Source of the DNA: Hoeflea_A sp965249925 | GTDB lineage: Bacteria; Pseudomonadota; Alphaproteobacteria; Rhizobiales; Rhizobiaceae | Assembly: GCA_965249925.1 (NCBI GenBank) | Contig: OZ252260.1 | Coordinates: forward strand, 558,001 to 622,000 | Reading direction: 5' to 3' | Length of the DNA: 64,000 bases | Shown: positions 35,302 to 43,470 of the stretch, one piece after another | Layout of the letters: every line of letters begins with the position of its first letter | Numbering within the stretch: the stretch's first letter is position 1 | The notes under the pieces: generated by a model | Database searches by the model: none | Told to the model about the DNA's origin: nothing | What the model saw: only the letters and a program-made list of their open reading frames with translations | Translations under genes and position numbers: made by a program

Positions 35302-36283
35302 ACACGCCACGGCTCTGAAACCCGCCGACTACGCCACCGACCAGGAAGTGCGCTGGTGCCCCGGCTGCGGTGACTACGCGGTTCTGAAGGCGGTGCGCAC
35401 GGTGCTTGCCGACATCGGGGCGAAGCGCGAGAACACCGTCTTCGTCTCCGGCATCGGCTGCTCGTCGCGCTTTCCCTATTACATCGACACTTACGGCTTC
35501 CATACCATCCACGGCCGCGCCCCGGCGGTCGCCACCGGCATGCTGCTGGCCAATCCGGATCTCGACGTGTGGATCATCACCGGCGACGGCGACGGTCTGT
35601 CGATCGGCGGCAACCACCTGCTGCATGTGCTGCGGCGCAACCTCAATTGCCAGATCCTGCTGTTCAACAACGAGACCTATGGCCTGACCAAGGGTCAGTA
35701 TTCGCCGACCTCGCATCTGGCGACCCGTTCGCCCTCGTCGCCCGACGGCAGCGTCGACAATCCGGTCGATCCGACCCGCTTCGCCATGGGCTGCGGTGCC
35801 CGTTTCGTAGCCCGCGGCGTCGACACCCAGATCAAACAGCTCAGCGAGATCCTCAAGGCCGCCTATCATCATCCTGGCGCCGCTTTCGTCGAAATCTTCC
35901 AGAACTGCATCGTCTATAATGAAGACGTCTTCGAAGGCTTCACCGCCAAGGCCAACGTCGCGGACCATCAACTGCAGGCCGAAGCCGGCAAGCCGCTGGT
36001 TTACGGCAAGGAGGATAGCAAGGGCATCGCCTTCGACAGCCGGACCCTTGGGTTGACGACCGTCGACGTTGCGGCGGGCGACACACCGCTTGTCCACGAC
36101 CCAAGCAACCCCAATCTCGCCATGGCCCTCGCTCGCATGGAAAACCCGGATTTCCCGATGGCCACCGGCGTGCTCTATGACAACCCGGGCCCCGTCTACA
36201 GCCCGCCCGCCAAGCCGGATAAGGGCCAGCGGCGCAAGCTGAGCGACGTGATGCGCTCGGGAATCAGCTGGAAGGTTTCTTAG
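35294..36283 (+). CDS. korB: 2-oxoacid:ferredoxin oxidoreductase beta subunit
   Basis: 329 aa thiamine-diphosphate-binding subunit. It has the cluster-ligand WCPGCGDYAVL near the N-terminus, GIGCSSRFPYY, and the ThDP motif GDGDGLSIGGNH. The partner KorA gene overlaps by 8 bp. Length is normal. Confidence 0.93.
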   Translation: MNEHATALKPADYATDQEVRWCPGCGDYAVLKAVRTVLADIGAKRENTVFVSGIGCSSRFPYYIDTYGFHTIHGRAPAVATGMLLANPDLDVWIITGDGDGLSIGGNHLLHVLRRNLNCQILLFNNETYGLTKGQYSPTSHLATRSPSSPDGSVDNPVDPTRFAMGCGARFVARGVDTQIKQLSEILKAAYHHPGAAFVEIFQNCIVYNEDVFEGFTAKANVADHQLQAEAGKPLVYGKEDSKGIAFDSRTLGLTTVDVAAGDTPLVHDPSNPNLAMALARMENPDFPMATGVLYDNPGPVYSPPAKPDKGQRRKLSDVMRSGISWKVS

Positions 36284-36300
36284 ACTCTAAGGCGTGGAAC

Positions 36301-36519
36301 ATGAACACCGACAAGATCGACGAGGCTGTACTCGGCCTTTTGCTCCTTGGCTTGCATGACGAAAATCGCGTCTGGAAGGGTTTCGATTTCGATGCCTTGG
36401 ACCGGCTGTACGAGAAGGGCATGATCACCAATCCGGTGAGCAAAGCGAAATCCGTCGTTCTAACCGAGCAAGGCCTTGCCGCTGCCGAGCAGGCGTTCGA
36501 CAAGCTGTTCGACACATAA
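36301..36519 (+). CDS. DUF6429 family small protein
   Basis: 72 aa: MNTDKIDEAVLGLLLLGLH at the start and the ending AEQAFDKLFDT match the short DUF6429 proteins as I recall. It looks like a small winged-helix fold. It is 17 bp after korB, probably on the same transcript. Function unknown. Confidence 0.75.
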   Translation: MNTDKIDEAVLGLLLLGLHDENRVWKGFDFDALDRLYEKGMITNPVSKAKSVVLTEQGLAAAEQAFDKLFDT

Positions 36520-36537
36520 TCGCCGCTTGCCCTGTGC

Positions 36538-36571
36538 ACCCAAATTCGGTGACGACCCAAATTCGGTGACG
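36538..36571 (+). repeat. 17-bp tandem direct repeat
   Basis: ACCCAAATTCGGTGACG occurs twice in exact tandem (36538-36554 and 36555-36571). The second copy runs into the left arm of the long palindrome that follows. Confidence 0.85.
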
Positions 36572-36639
36572 GTTTACTTAATTCAGGCAAAGCTTCAACT
36601 AACTAACTCAGTCTTTTGAATGAATTAAGTAAACCGTCA
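36559..36639. repeat. long inverted repeat, right arm split by the IS
   Basis: The left arm is 36559-36585. The first 19 bases of the matching right arm are at 36621-36639 (TGAATTAAGTAAACCGTCA), and the last 8 (CCGAATTT) are at 38003-38010, on the far side of the insertion sequence. Rejoined, the arms are 27 bp and perfectly complementary, with a 35-bp loop. It lies between convergent genes (DUF6429 and TetR) and may have been a bidirectional terminator or a REP/MITE-like repeat. Confidence 0.8.
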
Positions 36640-36897
36640 TCTATGGACGCCCCCTTGATTGCAAGTGTTTTTTGATGGTCAGGCATATTGGGTTTGCAGT
36701 CATCTATCCGGCCTGTTGAGCGCGGCTTGACTGACCGCTGGCCCTGATGGAATCCGTGGATCGGCGCCTCATCACCGAAGCGGGCTCAAGGCCCAGACGG
36801 TTTGTCAGGTTTGGCCGATCCCGGTTACCCTGTTTTGCCATCACATCATGCTACCCTCGCAATCAATCGTCCGGACGGGTTGTGCTCACCGCCTTGC
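36640..36897 (-). ncRNA. candidate bridge/seekRNA region of the IS
   Basis: 258 bp between the transposase stop and the subterminal repeat carry no ORF I can support. In IS1111-group elements the guide RNA that pairs with donor and target DNA is encoded downstream of the transposase (established in recent work on IS110-family bridge RNA and seekRNA). The upstream non-coding part (37924-37983) is only about 60 bp, which fits this arrangement. Exact RNA ends are not determined. Confidence 0.5.
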
Positions 36898-37923
36898 TCA
36901 TGAGGCGTTGAGCGGTGCCGCCCGATAGGTTTCTGCGCGCCTGAGCAAAGCCCAGACGACACGCGCCGTCTTGTTGGCCATCGCCAGCAGGACAACGTTG
37001 GTCGGTCGGCGTGCCAACAACGCCTGTTGCCAATCGGTTCGTTGCCCCTTGCGGGTTCTACTCCAGCGCAGCTCGGTGCGGGCGCCATGCACGAGAAGCC
37101 GTCTCAAATAGCGATCGCCGTGCTTGGAAATACGACCCAGCCAATCCTTGCCGCCACTGGAGTTCTGTTTCGGCACCAGTCCCAGCCAGGCCGCAAGTTG
37201 TCGGGCTGAACGGAACTGTGAAGCATCGCCGATCGTTGCCACCAACGCCGTTGCCGTGATCACACCAACACCCGGGATCGTTGCCAGGCGGCGGCTGGCT
37301 TCGCTCGAGCGGTGCCACGCCTTCAGATGCTTTTCCTGTTTCACGATGTTGGACTGCACCGATCGCAGTTGGTCGACGATGATCATCAAGCCAATCCGCG
37401 CCTGGTCCGGTATGCGCCCATCGTCCTCGATCAGCTCGATCAACCGGGTGACGTTGCTGGCACCCTTGGCAACCACAATACCGAATTCGCCGCAATGGCC
37501 GCGCAGCGCGTTAATCAGCTGCGTGCGTTGGCGCACCAGGAGATCACGTGTTCGATGCATCACAAGGATCGCCTGCTGATCGACACTCTTGATCGGCGCG
37601 AAGCGCATCGTCGGTCGCTGCGCCGCCTCGCAGATCGCCTCCGCATCGGCCGCATCGTTCTTGTTGGTCTTCACGAAGGGCTTGACATACTGCGGCGATA
37701 TCAATCGCACCTCATGGCCCTGATCCTGAAGAAGACGCGCCCAATAATGCGCGCTACCACAAGCCTCAAGCGCCACCAGACACGGCGGTAGCGCGCCAAA
37801 AAATGATGTAACCCCGGGACGCCGCAACGTCTTGCGAAGCACTGGACGACCACAATCATCAGCGCAATGAACCTGAAAAATATGCTTGGATATATCCAAA
37901 CCGACTGCTTTAATTTCTGACAT
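36898..37923 (-). CDS. IS110-family (IS1111 group) transposase
   Basis: 341 aa. The N-terminal RuvC-like DEDD domain is visible (GLDISKHIFQVH, LVALEACGSAHYWARLL, TNKNDAADAEAICEA). The C-terminal Tnp domain contains IPGVGVITATALVATIGD and QNSSGGKDWLGRISKHGD, with the conserved Ser. The start at 37923 matches the family N-terminus (MSEIKAVGLDISK); sequence upstream in the same frame is not homologous. No stop or frameshift is seen, so the element may be active. Confidence 0.93.
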   Translation of the reverse strand: MSEIKAVGLDISKHIFQVHCADDCGRPVLRKTLRRPGVTSFFGALPPCLVALEACGSAHYWARLLQDQGHEVRLISPQYVKPFVKTNKNDAADAEAICEAAQRPTMRFAPIKSVDQQAILVMHRTRDLLVRQRTQLINALRGHCGEFGIVVAKGASNVTRLIELIEDDGRIPDQARIGLMIIVDQLRSVQSNIVKQEKHLKAWHRSSEASRRLATIPGVGVITATALVATIGDASQFRSARQLAAWLGLVPKQNSSGGKDWLGRISKHGDRYLRRLLVHGARTELRWSRTRKGQRTDWQQALLARRPTNVVLLAMANKTARVVWALLRRAETYRAAPLNAS

Positions 37924-38041
37924 GGACGTCTCCTCTGACTGGATCGTTTGACACAACCCAGTATGGCTCATTGCGAAGCCGTTGGGGGCGTCCATGCCAT
38001 CACCGAATTTCTGGCACGGCCATGCCCCACGCCTGGGCGCT

Positions 38042-38632
38042 TCATGACGGATCGTCGAGAAACCGTCCGAGGTTCTCGCGCAAGCGGTCGAGCGGCCGGC
38101 GGGATCGTTCGGCCTTGGCGAAGACGAAGGCGCCGGCCAGCGACGCATAGATCAGCGCCGCCCGTTCCGCCGCCTCGTCCGGCGCCATCCCGTCCCGTTC
38201 CAGCCAACCTTGCAACCGCGCCACCACCTTGGCGAAGGCCGCCGCCGTCGCCTCGCCGATCTGCGCGTTCGTCGGTGCCGCCTCCAGCGCAACGGTCGAC
38301 ATCGGACAACCGGTGGTGAAGCCGCTGCGTTCCAGATGCGCGGCGGCGGCGGCAATGTATGAGTCGACAGCCTGGCGTGCGCTCGCGGCTTCGTTTTCAG
38401 CCAGCGCGGCGTCTACATAGTCTGCGGCGCTGGCGATCGCCGCCGCGGTCAGTTCGTCCTTGCCGCCGGGAAAGTAAAAATACATGGATCCTTTCGGCGC
38501 CTGCGCCTCAGCAAGGATCTGGTTGAGGCCCGTCCCGTGATAGCCCTGCCGCTGCATCAGCTTGGCGGTCGCGGTGATCATCCGATCGCGGGCAGGTTTT
38601 GGGCGCTTGCCAGGTTCCATCAAAAAAGCCAT
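38042..38632 (-). CDS. TetR family regulator (YxaF/LmrA type)
   Basis: 196 aa. The N-terminal HTH has the YxaF/LmrA-like sequence GYHGTGLNQILAEAQAPKGSMYFYFPGGKDEL. The C-terminal domain (SGFTTGCPMSTVALEAAP) is typical of the same branch, which represses multidrug or flavonoid-responsive genes. It is divergent from a thioesterase-family gene, and an operator close to the YxaF/LmrA box lies between. Confidence 0.92.
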   Translation of the reverse strand: MAFLMEPGKRPKPARDRMITATAKLMQRQGYHGTGLNQILAEAQAPKGSMYFYFPGGKDELTAAAIASAADYVDAALAENEAASARQAVDSYIAAAAAHLERSGFTTGCPMSTVALEAAPTNAQIGEATAAAFAKVVARLQGWLERDGMAPDEAAERAALIYASLAGAFVFAKAERSRRPLDRLRENLGRFLDDPS

Positions 38633-38643
38633 CTCCGGCAGTT

Positions 38644-38666
38644 TACTATAACGACTGGTCTATATA
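38644..38666. promoter_or_regulatory. putative YxaF/LmrA-like TetR operator
   Basis: On the minus strand the region reads TATAGACCAGTCGTTATAGT. From memory, the Bacillus LmrA/YxaF box is GATAGACCAGTCACTATA, which it closely resembles. It lies 12 bp upstream of the TetR start in the divergent promoter. Confidence 0.6.
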
Positions 38667-38710
38667 TACACTAATCGCGCACTCGCCGACGAGCAAGAGC
38701 GGAGCTTGCC

Positions 38711-39505
38711 ATGCAGCACGATGTCACAGCGTTTTTCGTCCGCGATGGCGATGTCTTTATCGGTCAGGACGCCACGCGCGGCCCCTGGTCGGTCGACCAT
38801 TGCCACGCCGGACCGGTGACCGGCCTCGTTGCCCGCGCCGTCGAACGGGCTGTCGGACAGGACAAGAACCTCAACCGGCTGACGCTCGACCTGATCCGTC
38901 CGCTGCCGCTGCGCGGCCTGCTTGTATCGGCTGAGGTCACACGCGCCGGGCGTCGCCTGTCGACCGCCAGCGCTGTGGTGCGGGACCTCGACGACCGCAT
39001 TTGCGCGACCGCCACAAGCCTGCACCTTGCCGATGCTCCGATCGGCGACGTACCGACTGCGCCGGCGCCACGGCTGTCGCTGGCCGATGCCACGCCGGGC
39101 CGCTTCCCGATTGACGGCACCTTGCATGGCCGCCCCTGCTTTGCCGATTTCGTCGATATCGCATATCCGCCCGGGGAGACCACGGCTCCGGGACCGACCA
39201 CCCTGTGGATGCGGACGCCGCCGCTGCTTGCCGACGAGGAGATGTCGCCGTTTCAGCGTCTGTGTCCGCTTGCCGATTGCGGCAACGGCACTTCCCGAAA
39301 CACGCCGATTTCCGAAGTCGGCTTCATCAACGCCGACATCACCATCGTCGCCCACCGCCCGTCGACGTCGTCCTGGCTCGCCTCGAGCGCCGCCTCCGAC
39401 TGGCAATCGACCGGATTGGGCCTCGCTACCGCTGTGCTGCATGACGAGCACGGCCCGGTTGCCAGCGTCCTGCAAACATTGGTCCTAAGCCGGCCAACGA
39501 ATTAA
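38711..39505 (+). CDS. acyl-CoA thioesterase family protein (TesB-like double hotdog)
   Basis: 264 aa with a two-domain hotdog layout. The N-terminal half (GPVTGLVARAVER, LTLDLIRPLPLRGLLVSAEVTRAGRR) and the C-terminal half (SEVGFINADITIVAHRP, DWQSTGLGLATAVLHDEHG) have thioesterase features. It probably hydrolyses an acyl-CoA. Divergent from a TetR regulator whose operator is in the intergenic space. Confidence 0.83.
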   Translation: MQHDVTAFFVRDGDVFIGQDATRGPWSVDHCHAGPVTGLVARAVERAVGQDKNLNRLTLDLIRPLPLRGLLVSAEVTRAGRRLSTASAVVRDLDDRICATATSLHLADAPIGDVPTAPAPRLSLADATPGRFPIDGTLHGRPCFADFVDIAYPPGETTAPGPTTLWMRTPPLLADEEMSPFQRLCPLADCGNGTSRNTPISEVGFINADITIVAHRPSTSSWLASSAASDWQSTGLGLATAVLHDEHGPVASVLQTLVLSRPTN

Positions 39506-39656
39506 TATGTCGGCTAATTTTCAGCTCATTGCAGTTGACCATCGTACATCGCGCGGTCAAGGCTGAAGTTGACGATGGCGGTGGAATTGCGCAGCGTCGA
39601 AGCCACTGCCGCACTCGGCCAACCAGGTTGATCACCATCGACGGAGGAGGACGTCC

Positions 39657-40223
39657 ATGCTCGACCTTTTCAAGGCCCAGGCCTACAACAATGCCTGGTC
39701 GAACTTCCGCCTGCACGCAGCCTGCCGCAAGCTGGCGCCAGCGGAACTGTCGGCCGAGCGGACCGCGTTTTTTCCAACGATCATCGCGACGCTCAACCAC
39801 ATCCTGATCGTCGACTGGTTCTATGTCTCCGGCCTCGAGGGCGATTGCATGGGCCCTGCCGCCTATGCCGACGACATGCCCTTCCCCGATCTTGCCGATC
39901 TCATCGAGGCGCAGGCGGAGATCGATCGCCGCTTCATCGCCGTCAGCAGCGATCCGCAACGCGCCGTGCCTGACCGGCGGATCGATCTGCCGCGAGGTGA
40001 CATGATCGAGGTCGAACGCTTCGACCGCACCTTCCTGCACCTGATCCAACACCAGATCCATCATCGTGGCCAGGTGCACGCCATGCTCTCCGGCACGTCG
40101 GTCAAGCCGCCGCAACTCGACGAATTCTATCTGGCTTGGGAGCCCGATCAGGAACTGCGGAAACCGGACTTCGATGCGATGGGAATCACCGAGCAGGAGA
40201 TCTGGGGGGCGGAGCCGGCGTGA
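39657..40223 (+). CDS. DinB family protein
   Basis: 188 aa four-helix metal-binding protein of the DinB/YfiT family. Predicted His ligands are in LNHILIVDWFY and HQIHHRGQVHAML. Proteins of this fold include thiol-dependent transferases. The start follows GGAGGAGG. Function here unknown. Confidence 0.87.
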   Translation: MLDLFKAQAYNNAWSNFRLHAACRKLAPAELSAERTAFFPTIIATLNHILIVDWFYVSGLEGDCMGPAAYADDMPFPDLADLIEAQAEIDRRFIAVSSDPQRAVPDRRIDLPRGDMIEVERFDRTFLHLIQHQIHHRGQVHAMLSGTSVKPPQLDEFYLAWEPDQELRKPDFDAMGITEQEIWGAEPA

Positions 40224-40227
40224 ACGC

Positions 40228-40593
40228 TCACTGCTCGATGCAGGTGCCGTTGTAGTCCGCCACCAGGTTCGCGTGATCGCCGCCCATCTGTTCGGTCAGC
40301 AATTGCTGGCGGTTGACTTCCTCTTCCTTGGCCAGCCGCGCTGCGCTGCGCTGTGCCAGGTCGGTCGACGATTCATCCAAGCCTTGAGGCGTCTTCATGG
40401 CTTGCAGTTCACCCTGCAGCGACTGAAGCCGTGTGTGAGCCTGTGCCAGGTTGGTCTCCGACTCCGTCAGCCGGTTCAGACGGTCGCCGCACGTCGACAG
40501 GGCCTGTGCGAAGGCAACGTCAACCGCTGCCATGCAACCGATCGATATCATTAGGGAAGCACAAACTGTCCGTACTCTCGAACGTATTCGCAT
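40228..40593 (-). CDS. hypothetical exported coiled-coil protein
   Basis: 121 aa from the ATG at 40593, which has AAGGAGTG upstream. A signal peptide (about 1-29, cleavage after FAQA) precedes a mature chain of about 90 aa that is strongly helical and charged (LTESETNLAQAHTRLQSLQ, KEEEVNRQQLL). One Cys near each end of the mature part (STCGD, GTCIEQ) could form a disulfide. Family not recognised. Confidence 0.65.
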   Translation of the reverse strand: MRIRSRVRTVCASLMISIGCMAAVDVAFAQALSTCGDRLNRLTESETNLAQAHTRLQSLQGELQAMKTPQGLDESSTDLAQRSAARLAKEEEVNRQQLLTEQMGGDHANLVADYNGTCIEQ

Positions 40594-40687
40594 CGCTCTC
40601 ACTCCTTACGCCGCACTGGAGAGACATTCTGCACACGGCATGCATATCACATCTCGCCATTCGGATAAATCGCACCTCGACGGAACC

Positions 40688-41563
40688 TCAGGCCTGACCG
40701 CGCCAATGGGTGACCGCGCCGAAAAAGGCGTCGACGACGCGGCTGGTCGAATCGTTGAGCGCGAAGGCGACTTCGTCATAGGTTCTTGTCAGGTCGCTGA
40801 TCGTCAGCCGCCTGACGCCATCGCTGCGGCTGGTGGCGAACTTCCAGATAAACCCGATCCCCAATCCGTTGACCACCGCCTCGTAGAGCCCGTCGCGGGT
40901 GTCGAGCGTCAGCAACGGTGTCGGAGGATCCGCCAGCGACGCGAACATCCGGTCGACCACCCGCTGCGTCGACGAGCCGCGGGTGCGGAATATCAGCGGC
41001 TCAAGCCGCAATTGCGCGGCACTGACGCTCGCCTGCCGCGCCAGCGGATGGTTGAGCGGTGCAATGGCAACCACCTGATTGGGAGCCAGGCCGGCGCGCC
41101 GAAATCGCGAGTCTTCAGGCACGTTCGGCAGGATGCCGACATCCACCTGGTGGCTGAGCACCGCACGGCTGATTTTGTCGTGCGACCCGGTCTCCACCCG
41201 CAATGTGACGCCGGGATGCGTCCGGTGAAACTCGGCGACCACCGCCATACCCGGCATGGCATTTCCCAATCCGATGACAATTTCCCCATCGGCGAGCGAA
41301 CTGCGGCGGGTCAGCAGGCGCTCGGCTTCGAACCGCTCCTCCGAGATGCGTTCGGCCATATCGCACAGCTCAATGCACAAGGGCGTCGGCGACAGTTTGC
41401 CGCGATCGCGCACAAACAGGCGCACGCCGTAACGCGCCTCAAGGTCCCGGATATGCTGGGAAACCGCCGGCTGACTGATGCCGATGACCCGCGCGGCGGC
41501 GGCATAGGAGCCGGCATTGGCCACGTGGCGAACGGCATCGAGGCGGGCGAAGGTCAGGTCCAT
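40688..41563 (-). CDS. LysR family transcriptional regulator
   Basis: 291 aa from the ATG at 41563, where the HTH begins (LDAVRHVANAGSYAAAARVI, then ISQPAVSQHIRDLEARYG). The effector-binding domain follows. It is divergent from the HAD/ABC-transporter operon with 218 bp between starts and is the probable regulator of that operon. Confidence 0.92.
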   Translation of the reverse strand: MDLTFARLDAVRHVANAGSYAAAARVIGISQPAVSQHIRDLEARYGVRLFVRDRGKLSPTPLCIELCDMAERISEERFEAERLLTRRSSLADGEIVIGLGNAMPGMAVVAEFHRTHPGVTLRVETGSHDKISRAVLSHQVDVGILPNVPEDSRFRRAGLAPNQVVAIAPLNHPLARQASVSAAQLRLEPLIFRTRGSSTQRVVDRMFASLADPPTPLLTLDTRDGLYEAVVNGLGIGFIWKFATSRSDGVRRLTISDLTRTYDEVAFALNDSTSRVVDAFFGAVTHWRGQA

Positions 41564-41781
41564 GCGAGACTGTCCGGGTTTGTCGGAAACCGGCGTTATC
41601 TTCAACAACTGCCGGCCGCCATGCGGCCTCTATTTGAGCCAGTCAAAGCATAGCTTTTGTTTGTAACAGCGATGTCACACTGACCCGCGAAACAGGAAGC
41701 GAGCCATAAGCCTTCGTCTTCAGCTCTTGGTTTGAAGCACGTGTCAGCGAACCGCCGGCGCGAACAGGAGAGTTTTGCCCG

Positions 41782-42543
41782 GTGTCGTCTGAAAGCGCCC
41801 TGTTGCCATACCCAACCAGCATGGTGTCGCGCCTCGCGCCGGAACTGTGCGCCGATGCGGCGCTGGTCCTGTGCGACCTCGACGGCTGCCTGGTTTCGCA
41901 GGGACGCGCCTTTGGCGATGCCGCGGCCTTTGTCGAAGCCTGTGGCGAGCGTATCTGGATCGTCTCCAACAACTCGTCCGATACGGCGCAGAGCCTGAGC
42001 GGCACCCTGGCGCACATCGGATTGCAGGTTCCGGCCGATCGTATCCTGTTGGCCGGTGAACAAACGCTTCGCCACCTGTCACAAACAAGGCCGGACGCAC
42101 GGCTGAGCCTTTACGCGGGTCCGGCCCTGCATGCCGCCGTCGACGCGTCAAAGCTCGTCAATGGCCATGGCTCGCCGGATCTCGTGCTGCTGTGCCGTGA
42201 CCCTGCCTTCAGCCTTTCCGACCTCGACCGGCTGGTTTCCGAAATCGAACAGGGCGCTGAATTCTGGGTCAGCAACACCGACAGGGCGCATCCCGGTCTT
42301 GCCGGCCAGACAATCGCCGAAACCGGCGCACTGCTCGCCGCCGTTCAGGCGATCCTTCCCGACGCCGCCCACCGCAGCCTCGGCAAACCCGACCCGCATC
42401 TGCTGGCCATGGCGCTCCGCTCGACCGGCACCGAAGCGCGCCACGCCGTCTTTGTCGGCGACAATGCCGACACCGACGGTGACGCGGCGCGGGCTGTCGA
42501 CGTTCCTTTCATTCATCTCGTCCGCGGAAGGAGCGCATCATGA
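41782..42543 (+). CDS. HAD-IIA (NagD-like) phosphatase
   Basis: 253 aa. The nucleophile motif is LCDLDGCLV, motif II SNNSSDT, and motif III/IV GKPDPHLL followed by VGDNADTDGDAA. The GTG start at 41782 has AGGAGA upstream. It overlaps the first permease gene by ATGA and leads an operon with a Dpp-type ABC transporter and a second phosphatase. Probably removes phosphate from an imported compound; substrate unknown. Confidence 0.85.
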   Translation: MSSESALLPYPTSMVSRLAPELCADAALVLCDLDGCLVSQGRAFGDAAAFVEACGERIWIVSNNSSDTAQSLSGTLAHIGLQVPADRILLAGEQTLRHLSQTRPDARLSLYAGPALHAAVDASKLVNGHGSPDLVLLCRDPAFSLSDLDRLVSEIEQGAEFWVSNTDRAHPGLAGQTIAETGALLAAVQAILPDAAHRSLGKPDPHLLAMALRSTGTEARHAVFVGDNADTDGDAARAVDVPFIHLVRGRSAS

Positions 42544-43466
42544 TCGCCTATGTGTCGCGCACACTGATCAAGATGCTGCTCACTCTGTTTGCGGTGATCA
42601 CGCTGGTGTTCTTCGCCACGCGCCTGTCGGGCAGCCCGCTGGAGACCTTTCTCGGCGAAGGCCTGACGGCGGAAGACCGTGAATTGATGATCGAGTATTT
42701 CGGCCTCCAGGGATCGATATGGGAACAATACTGGCGCTACATGCGCGGCGTCGTCGAGGGCAATTTCGGGCTCTCCTTCGTCGAGCGGCGCCCGGTCGCC
42801 GATATCGTCCTGGAGCGCATCGGGCCTTCGCTTCAGTTGCTGGCGAGCGCGCTGGCGCTGACCATCGCCTTGTCGATCCCAATGGGCATCCTCGCAGCGA
42901 TCTATCGCAAGAGCTGGATCGGCACCGGCATTATGATGTTCGCCTTCGTCGGCTACGCCGTGCCGAACTTCATCCTGGCCGTCTTCATGATCCTGGTATT
43001 CGCCTTCACGCTCAACTGGCTGCCGGTGGTCGGCAACGGGTCGCCGGCGCATTTCATCATGCCGACCATAGCCATGTCCGGCGTGCTGATCGCGGCGCTC
43101 ACCCGCTTCACCCGCAACGCCATGCTCGACGTGCTGGGCCAGGACTATATGCGCACCGCCCGCGCCAAGGGCCTGCCGGAGTGGATGGTCATTCTGAAAC
43201 ACGGGCTGAAAAACGCCAGTGTCACCATCGTGTCGGTGCTCGGCCTGCAGATCGCCGGTCTCGCCGCCGCCGGCAATGTGGTGGTCGAAGCAATCTTCTC
43301 ATGGCCGGGAATCGGCGAACTGCTGGTGAGCTCGGCAATCACCCGCGACTATCCGGTGCTGCAGTTCGGCGTCATCACGGTCGCCGTCGCGGTCGTCGTC
43401 GTCAACGCCATCGTCGACATCAGCTACGCCTTCGCCGATCCGCGCATTCGGCTGGCGAAAGGATAG
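42540..43466 (+). CDS. Dpp/Opp-type ABC transporter permease (DppB family)
   Basis: 308 aa with six predicted membrane helices. It has the N-terminal region characteristic of DppB (LFAVITLVFFATRLSGSP) and the EAA loop DYMRTARAKGLPEWMVILKH. Its partner is the following DppC-like gene. Substrates of this ABC type include peptides, nickel, sugars and organophosphates. Confidence 0.92.
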   Translation: MIAYVSRTLIKMLLTLFAVITLVFFATRLSGSPLETFLGEGLTAEDRELMIEYFGLQGSIWEQYWRYMRGVVEGNFGLSFVERRPVADIVLERIGPSLQLLASALALTIALSIPMGILAAIYRKSWIGTGIMMFAFVGYAVPNFILAVFMILVFAFTLNWLPVVGNGSPAHFIMPTIAMSGVLIAALTRFTRNAMLDVLGQDYMRTARAKGLPEWMVILKHGLKNASVTIVSVLGLQIAGLAAAGNVVVEAIFSWPGIGELLVSSAITRDYPVLQFGVITVAVAVVVVNAIVDISYAFADPRIRLAKG

Positions 43467-43470
43467 CGCC

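Larger units (their letters stand above)
36640..37999 (-). mobile_element. IS110-family insertion sequence, IS1111 group, intact
   Basis: About 1,360 bp. A 12-bp perfect subterminal inverted repeat is present: ATGGACGCCCCC at 36643-36654 and GGGGGCGTCCAT at 37984-37995, set 3-4 bp inside the ends, as is typical of the IS1111 group. The single transposase gene fills most of the element. The ends are set by rejoining the interrupted palindrome; TCA is found on both sides (36637-36639 and 38000-38002). Confidence 0.88.

Noticed and set aside
37924..38148. An upstream extension of the transposase frame to 38148
   Set aside because: It would start inside the TetR gene outside the IS and adds no homologous sequence; ATG 37923 is the family start.
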